From NCBI GenBank assembly GCA_026770585.1, contig MU646319.1, positions 1,207,129 through 1,219,568 of the forward strand: 12,440 bases of DNA, read 5' to 3'. Source of the DNA: Baffinella frigidus (Eukaryota; Cryptophyceae; Cryptomonadales; Baffinellaceae). Of this stretch, positions 6,201-11,547 are shown piece after piece (the first letter of the stretch is position 1; each line of letters opens with the position of its first letter). A model generated the notes under the pieces. It saw only the letters and a list, made by a program, of their open reading frames with translations. It had not been told where the DNA came from and did no database searches. A program made the position numbers and the translations under genes.

Positions 6201-6979
6201 GGGCTGACCGACTATTCTCAAGTTGATACTCCGGGTCCGCGGTACAAACCCGTCAATTTTGGCGCGAAAAAAAACCCGGGCACACCAAAACGATGAGCCC
6301 AAATCGCCTGAGACAGACCTTGTTTTTCTTGAGCTGGTCGAGCGTGACCAAGCCCACCGACACCTTCGACATCTCCGTCGACATGATGTCCCCCTTCGAC
6401 GTCCCGAACTTCGCGCTGAATTCCCTCACGGTCACCTTGTTCGATTCGTGGATCTTGACCTGACGCAGCTCCCGGGGCGTTAGCGCAGCTGCTGGGCGCC
6501 GGCGCGGGGTGAAGCCACAGCGGGTTCGATTGGCTCACGCTGTGGCATTGGCTGGCCAGGAAAGAAGCGGGGAGCGCTGGCAGCCAGTGCGTCGATAGGT
6601 TAGCTGCGTTCCGACGGGAGAGCCAGTCAGGATGGCGACCAGTGGAACAGGACCGCCCAGAGTGCAATGGCGCGCCAAAGACGTTGGCCCAAAATGCATG
6701 GGCAAACGAAATTGGAGCGGAAGAAAAGAGTGGGCAGCATCAGTCTCGATCATTCAAGCCGTCCACGTCTCGGGGTGAGCTCTTTATCCCCCCCATCCCC
6801 ACACGGACGGTGCGACTGCCGCAGGGAGCGCACCAAGAACCCCAGCAGCTTCTTAAGCAAACAGTTTATCCATCAGAAGAAGTGTGCACCTTGGTCTCCT
6901 CATTCTTGTTCTTCTCCTCGTCGCGCTTCTTGGTCATCGCGAGCATTTTGGCACCCTCATTCCCCTTGGCCAGCGACAT
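103..6979 (-). CDS. XAP5: XAP5/FAM50 (XCT) family nuclear protein, 7 exons, 3' end beyond the window
   Basis: The gene is partial. Seven exons join without a frame break: 6979-6890, 6459-6319, 4742-4617, 2850-2782, 1686-1616, 1333-1282 and 216-103, giving about 221 codons. Human FAM50A and plant XCT have about 340 residues, so about a third is missing to the left. Family landmarks occur in order: an N-terminal basic helix, FSAKFGTS followed by VGLVTLDQL (family VGLVT), a basic KK/R-rich helix, the acidic [13 protein letters not shown] segment, [12 protein letters not shown] (family KDPSVETNFLPD or [12 protein letters not shown]), [14 protein letters not shown], then [15 protein letters not shown] (family EITFSYWDGSGHRR). 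Known members are nuclear and linked to splicing, small-RNA and circadian functions; nothing here shows the role in this organism. Introns are 282-1766 bp and packed with exon fragments and CCCTAAA-like repeats. It is divergent from the P1 gene. Identification is strong; the exact exon choice among duplicates is inferred. Confidence 0.9.
246..278 (-). pseudogene. Duplicated exon 7 acceptor fragment
   Basis: Repeats the exon 7 acceptor region at 211-238 (gatcggctgcgcttcgg, then gattaggg). Only a few exon bases are included, so it is a splice-acceptor copy without a usable exon. Confidence 0.7.
309..435. mobile_element. 127-bp element with perfect 14-bp terminal inverted repeats
   Basis: The ends are CACCTAATACATTC (309-322) and its exact reverse complement (422-435). 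The interior has no ORF and contains a G11-type run near 355. No clear target duplication is seen. Its right end lies one base from the truncated exon 7 copy. Confidence 0.5.
437..491 (-). pseudogene. Partial copy of XAP5 exon 7
   Basis: The first 18 codons of exon 7 ([18 protein letters not shown]) recur with a good acceptor (CTCCCAG|CCG). The copy stops at the edge of the 309-435 inverted-repeat element, after which a stop follows. It has no donor. Confidence 0.85.
813..861 (+). repeat. Interstitial telomere-type array, seven perfect TTTAGGG units
   Basis: 49 bp of uninterrupted TTTAGGG, followed at 891-918 by four more perfect units. They are embedded in a kilobase of diverged heptamers (tttcggg, tttgggg, tgtaggg, ttcaggg). 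The canonical unit is the plant/algal-type telomere repeat. Confidence 0.95.
939..981 (-). pseudogene. Partial copy of XAP5 exon 6
   Basis: The last 14 or so codons of exon 6 ([12 protein letters not shown]) recur with a GAG|GTACGA donor. The 5' end is fused to an inverted exon 5 fragment at 985, so the normal acceptor is lost. Confidence 0.8.
985..1266 (+). repeat. Inverted copy of the exon 5 end, intron 5 and exon 6 start
   Basis: On the plus strand this reads exon 5 3' end (985-1007), donor CG|GTAAAC, about 245 bp of CCCTRAA-type intron, acceptor CAACCAG|GAAGAAGCTC, then the exon 6 start. It is the reverse orientation of 1320-1640 and forms a large foldback with it. Confidence 0.8.
1282..1333 (-). 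CDS. XAP5: XAP5 exon 6 ([14 protein letters not shown], 52 nt)
   Basis: The acceptor is CTCAATCAG|G, whose first base completes the CG|G arginine codon from exon 5. Seventeen further codons follow, ending KKEE. The donor is GAG|GTACCA. It corresponds to LREELRQEWEAKQEKIKSEE in FAM50A. The phase agreement with exon 5 independently supports both boundaries. Confidence 0.85.
1616..1686 (-). CDS. XAP5: XAP5 exon 5 ([12 protein letters not shown], 71 nt)
   Basis: The acceptor is CTAAACTCAG|GTG and the donor is GAGCG|GTAAAC, leaving a 2-nt partial codon. It encodes [13 protein letters not shown] then [10 protein letters not shown]. This is the most diagnostic family motif of the window. Of seven copies between 1616 and 2347 it is the only one with both an intact frame and a donor. 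Confidence 0.88.
1799..1837 (-). pseudogene. Exon 5 fragment with intact acceptor, 13 codons
   Basis: GTGTCAG|GTG begins [13 protein letters not shown], which runs directly into heptamer intron sequence without a donor. A shorter, decayed acceptor copy lies at 1754-1770. Confidence 0.85.
1934..2000 (-). pseudogene. Scrambled exon 5 copy
   Basis: Begins MKNPSVDTS after CCCAG, then jumps to the exon's 3' part (GGGAGCTTGGGAGAT), then returns to the middle part (TTCCTCCCGGACC). The order of exon segments is permuted. Confidence 0.75.
2031..2107 (-). pseudogene. Full-length exon 5 copy with stop and lost donor
   Basis: The acceptor ACATTGCAG|GTG is intact. An in-frame TAG follows SFLPDW, and the end reads GAGCG|AAACC where the real exon has GTAAAC. 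Confidence 0.85.
2160..2236 (-). pseudogene. Diverged exon 5 copy, frame open, no donor
   Basis: Reads [20 protein letters not shown] after a weak CCCAAG acceptor, then diverges. Confidence 0.8.
2313..2347 (-). pseudogene. Decayed exon 5 acceptor copy
   Basis: CCCTCCAG|GTG followed by VNNSSVDT, then heptamer repeats. Confidence 0.65.
2364..2493 (+). repeat. Two heptamer minisatellites, TTTCGGG then TTTGAGG
   Basis: Repeated tttcggg units (2364-2410) then tttgaggg-type units (2440-2493), directly downstream of the twin exon 4 donor on the sense strand. Confidence 0.85.
2500..2568 (-). CDS. XAP5: XAP5 exon 4, copy 2 (twin of the acidic exon)
   Basis: It has the same 23 codons as 2782-2850, with a single synonymous difference (GAT against GAC in the GEDD segment), and the same GTAAGC donor. 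The acceptor is weaker (AATCGTGAG|GTG). It is phase 0 on both sides, so it could be skipped, used instead of copy 1 or added to it without changing frame. Confidence 0.6.
2782..2850 (-). CDS. XAP5: XAP5 exon 4, copy 1 (acidic exon, 23 codons)
   Basis: The acceptor is CTAAATCCAG|GTG and the donor is CGCGTG|GTAAGC, both strong, phase 0. It encodes [14 protein letters not shown] and ends in FKKRV, matching the LSF plus acidic run of FAM50 and XCT. It is nearly identical to 2500-2568. On splice-site quality this is the preferred copy. Confidence 0.8.
3056..3102 (-). pseudogene. Exon 4 fragment with strong acceptor
   Basis: AACCGCAG|GTG opens [14 protein letters not shown], then enters repeat DNA without a donor. 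Confidence 0.8.
3207..3237 (-). pseudogene. Short exon 4 fragment
   Basis: Reads VLSFGED with a CTCTG|GTG pseudo-acceptor. A similar LSFGKDD fragment lies at 3367-3392. Confidence 0.6.
3735..3919. mobile_element. Family C foldback element, 185 bp
   Basis: Ends TTTATCTC...GAGATAAA. Long inverted arms of about 60 bp share caatg(t/c)atttattaatt, agaaagtcaact and atcgtcaac. The right arm carries an extra direct repeat of the gggagttgactttctaaaa block. It is AT-rich compared with its surroundings and has no ORF. Confidence 0.75.
3995..4180. repeat. CT-rich microsatellite / polypyrimidine tract
   Basis: Nearly 190 bp of CTCTCCCC and CTCTCTCG variants. It is purine-rich on the XAP5 sense strand. 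Confidence 0.9.
4200..4255 (-). pseudogene. Decayed exon 3 donor-side copy
   Basis: Reads AGNEA, then a TAA stop replaces CAA, then RKK. The homology to exon 3 codons 24-42 is clear but broken. Confidence 0.65.
4296..4355 (-). pseudogene. Exon 3 3'-half copy with its own plausible splice sites
   Basis: Twenty codons reading [20 protein letters not shown], phase 0, between TCGTAAG and the donor GCG|GTGAGA. That donor is closer to consensus than the main exon's. It could be a minor alternative exon or a fragment. Confidence 0.5.
4413..4515 (-). pseudogene. Exon 3 3'-part copy, no acceptor
   Basis: Reads [20 protein letters not shown] followed by KAKA before the GTGCGC donor. The 5' part and acceptor are missing. 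Confidence 0.75.
4617..4742 (-). CDS. XAP5: XAP5 exon 3 (basic helix, 42 codons), the only full-length copy
   Basis: The acceptor is AACCCTAG|GAG and the donor is AAAGCG|GTGCGC, phase 0. It encodes [17 protein letters not shown], then a [17 protein letters not shown] basic stretch, equivalent to the KEREKQLAKKEQ...KKEAKRK helix of FAM50. At least eight other copies nearby carry only its 5' part or its 3' part. GTGCGC is also used as donor by exon 7 and by the P1 gene, which supports it here. Confidence 0.8.
4925..5027 (-). pseudogene. Exon 3 copy truncated after 31 codons
   Basis: GACGCGAG|GAG is followed by [18 protein letters not shown] and [10 protein letters not shown], then unrelated sequence. 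It lacks the final basic codons and a donor. Confidence 0.8.
5139..5667 (-). pseudogene. Four exon 3 acceptor-side copies in a ~310-bp tandem repeat
   Basis: Pairs 5139-5179/5302-5357 and 5458-5498/5607-5666. Each has an acceptor (CTCTAG, CGCAG or CCCTAG) then [13 protein letters not shown]. In two copies the exon stops after HI, and in two after REEA. The junctions recur identically in each pair, so a whole fused unit was duplicated again. Confidence 0.85.
5223..5286 (+). repeat. TGTAGGG minisatellite, about eight units
   Basis: Perfect tgtaggg heptamers, with a shorter array in the sister repeat at 5546-5584. The copy number differs between the two repeat units. Confidence 0.9.
5973..6075. 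mobile_element. Family B MITE, TA-flanked, 103 bp
   Basis: Ends TCCCTTTAGTGGCG and CGCCACTTGAGGGA with TA on both sides (5971-5972, 6076-6077). The interior shares ctaggcaggtcctaggg and taccgtagggc with the other B copies. Confidence 0.75.
6319..6459 (-). CDS. XAP5: XAP5 exon 2 (VGLVT motif, 47 codons)
   Basis: The acceptor is TGCGTCAG|GTC and the donor is AAG|GTCTGT, both phase 0. The exon holds the FSAKFGTS block and [14 protein letters not shown], which align with XCT's FGTS...ETVGLVTREQY and FAM50A's STVGLVTLNDM. No duplicated copy of this exon is visible, unlike exons 3-7. Confidence 0.9.
6890..6979 (-). CDS. XAP5: XAP5 exon 1 (N-terminus, 30 codons)
   Basis: The start ATG is at 6979. 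An in-frame TGA lies two codons upstream, so this exon cannot be read through from further 5'. The product begins [20 protein letters not shown], matching the family's KGAASEAGRAMHLMKKRE start. The donor is AAG|GTGCAC, phase 0. Confidence 0.85.
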
Positions 6980-7610
6980 CCTTCAAGGGGGCCTTGCTTG
7001 CCTCACCGCCGTGAGCGAGATCCCGGCGACGTCTAAAGTGGATCTCGTTCAAAAGTCGCTAACCTTAGAGCCGTTGTTAACTTTTGACGCACAAAGTGTT
7101 AACTTTCATGTTAAGTTGTTGACTTTCTCCTTTTTCTTTCTCATCACGCGCAGAGATGGTCCCGCCCCCTCCCCGGGAACCTGGCGCGCTCGCGGCGCAT
7201 TCCCCGGAAACAGGAGCGCTTGGGGATTGGCACAATGGTTGGTCTGCGCGTTTTCGCGGAGTGCTGGCGTGGTGTGCAGGCGCCCACCGGGCGCGCGGAG
7301 AGGCTTGCAGAGGCTCGGAGGAAGAGCCGCGTGTGCGGCGCTGTACAGGAAAGGGTTTGGCGGCGAAGGACGCGGCATTCAGGGTTGGTGATGTGCGGCA
7401 GCACCTCTCCGGATGTCTGGTGGACTATCTGGCGGGGGGCTGCCTCTTCCGCCAGCGCGTGTCTCTGGTACCTGGGGTCTTGCCGCGTGCCTCTCAAGCA
7501 GCGTGGGGTGTCCGGGGCAGTGGCCCGTGGGATGGTTCACAAGCCCACAGCGGGGCGTGCACCTTTCAGGGGATTCGAGTCGAAGGACTTACCCCCGACC
7601 CCCCCTGCAG
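6980..7610. promoter_or_regulatory. Divergent XAP5 / P1 intergenic region (bidirectional promoter by position)
   Basis: About 630 bp between the XAP5 start and the first recognisable P1 exon, probably including P1 5' UTR or a small first exon. A TCAAAAGT-cgc-TAAC / GTTA-ACTTTTGA inverted repeat lies at about 7048-7088. A polypyrimidine tract with CAG at 7121-7153 resembles a splice acceptor. No TATA box is evident. Open frames here show no recognisable protein. Confidence 0.45.
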
Positions 7611-7697
7611 TCCTCCGACATGATGGCTGTTAGCTACGCCGCGCTGATCCTCCAGGATGAGGGTATGCCCATCGATGCGGCCGGCATGGAGAAGATC
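7611..7697 (+). CDS. RPP1: P1 exon with N-terminal helix; acceptor at 7610
   Basis: If the CCCTGCAG acceptor is used, the exon begins TCC TCC GAC ATG ATG GCT. If transcription starts close by, ATG 7620 or 7623 begins the protein. The donor is ATC|GTGAGT, phase 0, a full consensus. Confidence 0.8.
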
Positions 7698-8883
7698 GTG
7701 AGTCCCCCTTTCCGGACACAGCTCCTCACGACCTCTAGTAGCCACAATGCTGAATCCCAGTAGCTGTCCCGCCAGCGACCCCCCCCTCGCTGATCGCGAC
7801 TGCAACTCCCCGTCACGCCTCGTTGAATCCAAGCGTACACCACTCCCGCCATCCGACTGCATCGCGGCACACCCAGCCGCGCCCCCCACCGCTCCAACCC
7901 AGGGCGTAACCGCTCGCTCCCGCACGTGCAGCTTGCCGCGGCCGGCTGCAAGGCCCCGGGGTACTACGCATGCATGGTTGAGAAGGCCAGCAAGTGCTTC
8001 GACCTCAAGGAGCTCATCACCGCCGCCTCGACCCGTGAGCCCCCCCTCCCCCTCCCCCTCTCCCTCCCCCTCTCTCTCCCCCTCTCCCGCGCCGCGCCGC
8101 GCCCCGCCATGGCGCACCTCCCTGGTCGACCGCGCCTCGCCCTATCCCCGCCGCGTGACATAACCCGCACACTCCCACACGCCGCCATGCAGCGCGTCCC
8201 TCTCCACTCAACACCCCTCGGGCCACCGCGCCCTGTGCTCCTGACACCTGCCAACAACTGTGAGAGATCCTAACTCCGTGTTCCTCTACAGCGGGCGCTG
8301 GTGGTGGCGGCGGCGGCGCGGCGGCCCCGGCGGCGGCTGGTGCGGCGGCTGGTGCGCCCCCCCTCCTCCCTTCAGAGCGCTTATCCCCGTCCCTCAGTTC
8401 CAGCGCCGCGGCCATGCCCGCTTCTCCGGCGCATGCCCGCACCCTGTCTCCAGTTTTATGTCGCTGCCGTGGCACGCAACGGGCCGGGCGGCGGCGCACC
8501 TCCGTGCTGCCGCTCCCTACACCCTCCAGACAATCCATGATCGCTGCTTCCCGCCTCTGGGCAGCACGCCGCGTGCTCATAACCTGCCTGCAGCGCTCAT
8601 CCTCATGCCATGGATAGTGGCGGCGTGCTGCACCCCCCCCCCGCACGTGTGGTGCAGCCCAGAGGGAGCCGCGCTCACTATCCCCACTATCCGCGGCACT
8701 CGCAAGACCTAGCGCGGGGGGCGCGTTTTCATGTATTCGAATTCCCGGGTGCCGACGTTGGTGACGGTGGCGAGATACCCGGGTGCTGACGGTGGCGTTT
8801 TTTTTTTGGCAGCGCCCGCCAAGAAGGCGGCACCCCCTCCCGAGGAGGAGGAGGAGGACATGGGTTTCTCGCTCTTCGATTAA
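7620..8883 (+). CDS. RPP1: 60S acidic ribosomal protein P1, four visible exons
   Basis: P1 pairs with P2 on the P0 stalk of the large ribosomal subunit, where it recruits elongation factors. Exons 7620-7697, 7932-8034, 8292-8351 and 8813-8883 join in frame (phases 0, 1, 1). The dimerisation domain reads AVSYAALILQDEGMPIDAAG, then AAGCKAPGYYACMVEKASK and DLKELITAAS (family YSALILHDD...AAGV...LFAKAL...LI). It is followed by a Gly/Ala hinge, a KKAAPPPEEEEED linker and the universal MGFSLFD terminus. About 106 codons are visible; family members have about 110. The start may be further upstream: a good acceptor (CCCTGCAG) ends at 7610 and the three codons after it (Ser-Ser-Asp) extend the family alignment, so a short first exon probably exists. 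The identification is firm. Confidence 0.92.
7932..8034 (+). CDS. RPP1: P1 second visible exon (rest of dimerisation domain)
   Basis: The acceptor is CGTGCAG|CTT and the donor is ACCC|GTGAGC, phase 1. It encodes LAAAGCKAPGYYACMVEKAS and the CFDLKELITAAST segment. Confidence 0.88.
8292..8351 (+). CDS. RPP1: P1 Gly/Ala hinge exon
   Basis: The acceptor is CTCTACAG|CGG. The exon encodes a Gly-run and Ala-rich flexible hinge. Two phase-1 donors lie 12 nt apart: GCTG|GTGCGG (ending 8339) and GCTG|GTGCGC (ending 8351). Either keeps the frame and changes the hinge by four residues. Confidence 0.8.
8352..8812 (+). other. P1 intron 3 (461 bp), no gene seen inside
   Basis: GC-rich, with a local duplication of a cccgggtgc-gacg...gacggtggcg unit at 8744-8797. 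Antisense open frames here are by-products of GC richness. Confidence 0.7.
8813..8883 (+). CDS. RPP1: P1 terminal exon (acidic tail, stop TAA)
   Basis: The acceptor is a T-run followed by GGCAG. Two bases complete the split codon, then PAKKAAPPPEEEEED and MGFSLFD, stop at 8881-8883. Confidence 0.93.
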
Positions 8884-8910
8884 GCTGTCGTGAAACGTGC
8901 GTGAAAAAAC

Positions 8911-8916
8911 AGTAAA
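8911..8916 (+). promoter_or_regulatory. Possible P1 polyadenylation signal AGTAAA
   Basis: An AATAAA variant 28 bp past the stop codon. There is no algal TGTAA in the vicinity. Weak evidence from position and sequence only. Confidence 0.3.
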
Positions 8917-8952
8917 GAGGGGTTTACGAGAGACCTTGGTGTGTCGAGACGC

Positions 8953-9042
8953 GCGAGTAGGCGCATACGCCCTACCGTAGGGCCCTAGGACCTGCCTAGG
9001 ACCTCTTGGCGGTCAATGTCGACCGCCTCGCCACTTCAGGGA
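8953..9042. mobile_element. Family B MITE, left end truncated
   Basis: Carries gtagggccctaggacctg, tggcggtcaa-tgtcgaccgcc and the right end CTCGCCACTTCAGGGA. Confidence 0.65.
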
Positions 9043-9170
9043 TTGTGTGTGCGGGCCGTTGAGGACGTGAGCCGCGTCAAAGCACGTGTTTTCAACGTGC
9101 GTGCAGAGGTAACCATACAGGGGTACCTCGCTCATAAGAAACTGCCACCCCGTAGGACCCTACGGTAGGC

Positions 9171-9665
9171 CAAGGGGTATTTTTAGCTGGGGGAGAAAAA
9201 GATTTGTTTTGAACATAATAGATGGCTCTCCCATCTTACTACAGATTTTGTATGAAGTTTACTACTGTATGTCTGCACCTTTCGGCTTTAAAAGTCTGAT
9301 CTCCGTCGGTCAAGATCGGGCGATGTTGATGGAAAGCCCCAGGGATCCTCGAAGGTTGCGGGGGCACGCCTGCCTTCGCCGATTTCATTTTTTTTGAACA
9401 TTTGATTACGGTGAACACTGGCTCTCGGCGAGGGCCAGTGTTCACCGTAATCAAAGTTTTGATGCGATCTCGCCCTCGCCAAGGATCCGTGCCCCCGCCC
9501 CCAAAACGGCTCCAATTCCAGGCGCTGTCTGACTTTAGAAGACCAATTGGCTCCAATTCCAGGTCTGAAAAGGCCGTAACTACACGAAAATCCTGCTGAC
9601 ATAGAACGCCTCCAACACCGGTCCTCGGGGTGCGCTTGCGCCCCCATAGAAAAAAATACCCCTTG
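9171..9665. mobile_element. 495-bp non-autonomous DNA element with 7-bp target duplication
   Basis: The terminal repeats are CAAGGGGTATTTTT and AAAAATACCCCTTG. The flanks GGTAGGC (9164-9170) and GGTAGGC (9666-9672) are identical. A perfect 22-bp stem (9401-9422 with 9434-9455, 11-nt loop) sits near its centre, with looser pairing outside. There is no transposase. The ends loosely recall hAT-type termini, but hAT elements normally make 8-bp duplications, so the superfamily is open. Confidence 0.75.
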
Positions 9666-9689
9666 GGTAGGCCTATGCCTAGGGCCCTA

Positions 9690-9802
9690 CAGGGGTACCT
9701 CGCTCATAAGAAACGACCCCCCCCCTAGGATCACCGTAGGGCCCTAGGCGAAGGCCGACTGTAGGGTCCTGGGGGGGGGGGTTGTTTTCTGAGGCACCCC
9801 AG
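9690..9802. mobile_element. Family A MITE nested in another family A copy
   Basis: CAGGGGTACCTCGC at the left and a diverged GAGGCACCCCAG at the right, with TA at 9688-9689 and 9803-9804. The C-run/G-run arms surround a ctagg-type interior. Confidence 0.7.
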
Positions 9803-9853
9803 TAAGGTGGTCCTAGGGGGGGGGCAGTTTCTTATGAGCGAGGAACCCTTGTA

Positions 9854-10231
9854 CGAGGCTACCCGTGTGAACAGATTCCTAAGTCAATCACTGGATTATT
9901 GCCCAGGAAACACGCCACAAGTCAGCGATTGATCACGTTTCCGTTCGCTTTTCGGCCAGTCACAGAAGAATCTAGATTCTTTTCACCTGAAAATTACTAC
10001 ACACGTTGACAATCGACATGTATGCTGTTCGCTTGGGAAGCCTCGTGTGGAACGAGGGGGTTCACTGGATGAATTCGCTGAGCAGTCGACATCCAGAGCG
10101 AGGATTACAATACTTATAGGGATTTCCCCCGATAGGACTCACCCTTGGAGCCCTTTTCCCCTGAGGCGGGCCCATCCTGGACCCGGTCCTCACAACATGG
10201 GTGAACAGTGCCTTGAGTGGCAGTGGGTATC
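9854..10231. other. Non-coding stretch, no gene recognised
   Basis: No exon-like homology is seen. cctgaggcgggccc near 10160 recurs at 11404. ccttgagtggcagtggg at 10211 resembles a family B end fragment. Confidence 0.5.
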
Positions 10232-10233
10232 TA

Positions 10234-10350
10234 CAGGGGTACCTCGATTACAAGAAAACGCCACCCCCCTAGGACGACCATAGGGCCCTAGGCATAGGCC
10301 TGGTGTAGGGCCCTACGGGGAGGCGTTTTCTTGTAATCGAGGTACCCCTG
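10234..10350. mobile_element. Family A MITE, variant arms, 117 bp
   Basis: TA-flanked (10232-10233, 10351-10352). Both arms carry cgattacaagaaaacgcc instead of cgctcataagaaaccgcc. The change appears on both arms in complement, so pairing is retained. Confidence 0.85.
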
Positions 10351-10495
10351 TAGGCTCTAAGGGCATCCAAGGACGCAAGGTTATGAGGACGTCGGTGGAG
10401 ATTCACTTAAGCCTCCTTAAGTACATTCCTGTAGCGTTCAGAGTGGCGGGAGGGTCATATTTGTCCCCAGCAGGTCGCAGGCCCCTACAGCTGTA

Positions 10496-10696
10496 CAGGG
10501 GTACCTCGCTCATAAGAAACCGCCCCCCCCTCTACAGGGGTACCTCGCTCATAAGAAACCGCCCCCCCCTCTACAGGGGTACCTCGCTCATAAGAAACCG
10601 CCGCCCCCCCTAGCTAGGACCACCCTGGGGCCCTAGGCATAGTCCCTACTGTAGGGTCCTAGGGGGGGGCGGTTTCTTATGAGCGAGGTACCCCTT
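10496..10696. mobile_element. Family A MITE with its left terminus triplicated
   Basis: Three left ends start at 10496, 10535 and 10574, an exact 39-bp period. The complete element is 10574-10696 with TA at 10697-10698. Part of the interior is repeated directly afterwards (10699-10747). Confidence 0.85.
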
Positions 10697-10859
10697 TAGG
10701 ACCACCCTGGGGCCCTGGGCATAGTCCTACTGTAGGGTCCTAGGGGGTGTACATGCACCTACTCGAAATGAACACCTTCGACGCTGTGGTATAGTACGTG
10801 TATTATCGAGCAGAGCGAGAGAAAGCCAGCCTAACCCCCCGGCGCCCTAACCGCGGCTA

Positions 10860-10975
10860 CAGGGGATCCTCGCTCATAAGACAGCCCCCCCCCCTAGGAC
10901 CACCGTAGGGCCTGATGCATAGGCCTACTGCAGGGTCCTGGGGGGTGGCGCTTTCTTATGAGCGAGGTACCCCTG
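10860..10975. mobile_element. Family A MITE, 116 bp
   Basis: TA at 10858-10859 and 10976-10977. The left end is mutated (ggatcct for ggtacct). Confidence 0.85.
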
Positions 10976-11076
10976 TAACCGCGGGGAATGCTGCCGCCCC
11001 GCGCCATTAGACGGGGTGCTGGGACGAGAAGAAAGCAGGTGGAATCAATCAACGCGTCTCGACGGAAGCGCAGCTA

Positions 11077-11199
11077 CAGGGGTACCTCGCTCATAAGAAA
11101 TCGCCCCCCCCTAGGACCCTGCCGTAGGACCCTACCTAGGGACCTATGGTGGTCCTAGCTTGGGGGGGCGCGCGGTTTCTTATGAGGGAGGTACCCCTG
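11077..11199. mobile_element. Family A MITE, 123 bp, with an empty-site sister nearby
   Basis: TA at 11075-11076 and 11200-11201. The flank gacggaagcgcagcta (11061-11076) recurs unoccupied at 11219-11234. Confidence 0.85.
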
Positions 11200-11270
11200 T
11201 AGCGACATGGCAGTCTGGGACGGAAGCGCAGCTAACGACGTGGTTTGGGACCGCCCTAGGACTGCATGTA

Positions 11271-11362
11271 CACGCTCACAAGAAAGCGCCTCCTCCTAGC
11301 TAGGACCATGCCTAGGGTCTTAACGTGGTCCTGGCTAGGAGGGGGGCGGTTTCTTATGAGCG
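11271..11362. mobile_element. Decayed family A MITE
   Basis: Keeps cgctcacaagaaagcg and the opposing ggtttcttatgagcg arm. The outer ggggtacc blocks are missing at both ends. Confidence 0.6.
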
Positions 11363-11423
11363 GCAGACTGGGACCCCCCGCTGTGTGGTGAAGACCGAGT
11401 GTCCTGAGGCGGGCCCGTCCTTA

Positions 11424-11539
11424 CAGGGGTACCTCGCCCATAAGAAACTGCCCCCCCCCCCAGGACCACCGTAGGACCCTAGGCATAGGCCTACTGTAGG
11501 GTCCTAGGGGTGGGCGGTTTCTTGAGCGAGGTACCCCTG
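11424..11539. mobile_element. Family A MITE, 116 bp
   Basis: TA at 11422-11423 and 11540-11541. The right arm lacks the tat of cttatgagc. Confidence 0.85.
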
Positions 11540-11547
11540 TACATCTA

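Larger units (their letters stand above)
4743..6318 (-). other. XAP5 intron 2 with a tandem array of exon 3 5' halves
   Basis: 1576 bp. It holds five clear exon 3 copies (4925-5027, 5139-5179, 5302-5357, 5458-5498, 5607-5666), decayed traces near 5930 and 6090, TGTAGGG minisatellites and a family B MITE (5973-6075). Short hairpins lie at 4800-4816 and 4852-4875. Confidence 0.8.
9118..9851. mobile_element. Family A MITE, interrupted by two nested elements
   Basis: The left end is CAGGGGTACCTCGCTCATAA after TA (9116-9117). The right end is TTATGAGCGAGGAACCCTTG before TA (9852-9853). Removing 9171-9672 (one element plus one target copy) and 9690-9804 (one element plus TA) rejoins the usual family A interior. 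Confidence 0.75.

Noticed and set aside
6642-7391. 249-residue plus-strand open frame, the longest in the window
   Set aside because: It is antisense to XAP5 exon 1 and runs across the intergenic region. No recognisable protein.
7566-8646. Long minus-strand open frames (183 and 209 residues)
   Set aside because: Antisense to the P1 exons and GC-rich introns. Arg/Gly/Ala-rich translations are typical of GC-rich shadows.
9209-9647. Open frames of 60-120 residues
   Set aside because: They lie inside the 495-bp non-autonomous element and run through its palindrome. No transposase-like motif.
10383-10613. Open frame with repeated LYRGTSLIRNR
   Set aside because: It is the translation of the tandem 39-bp MITE terminus.
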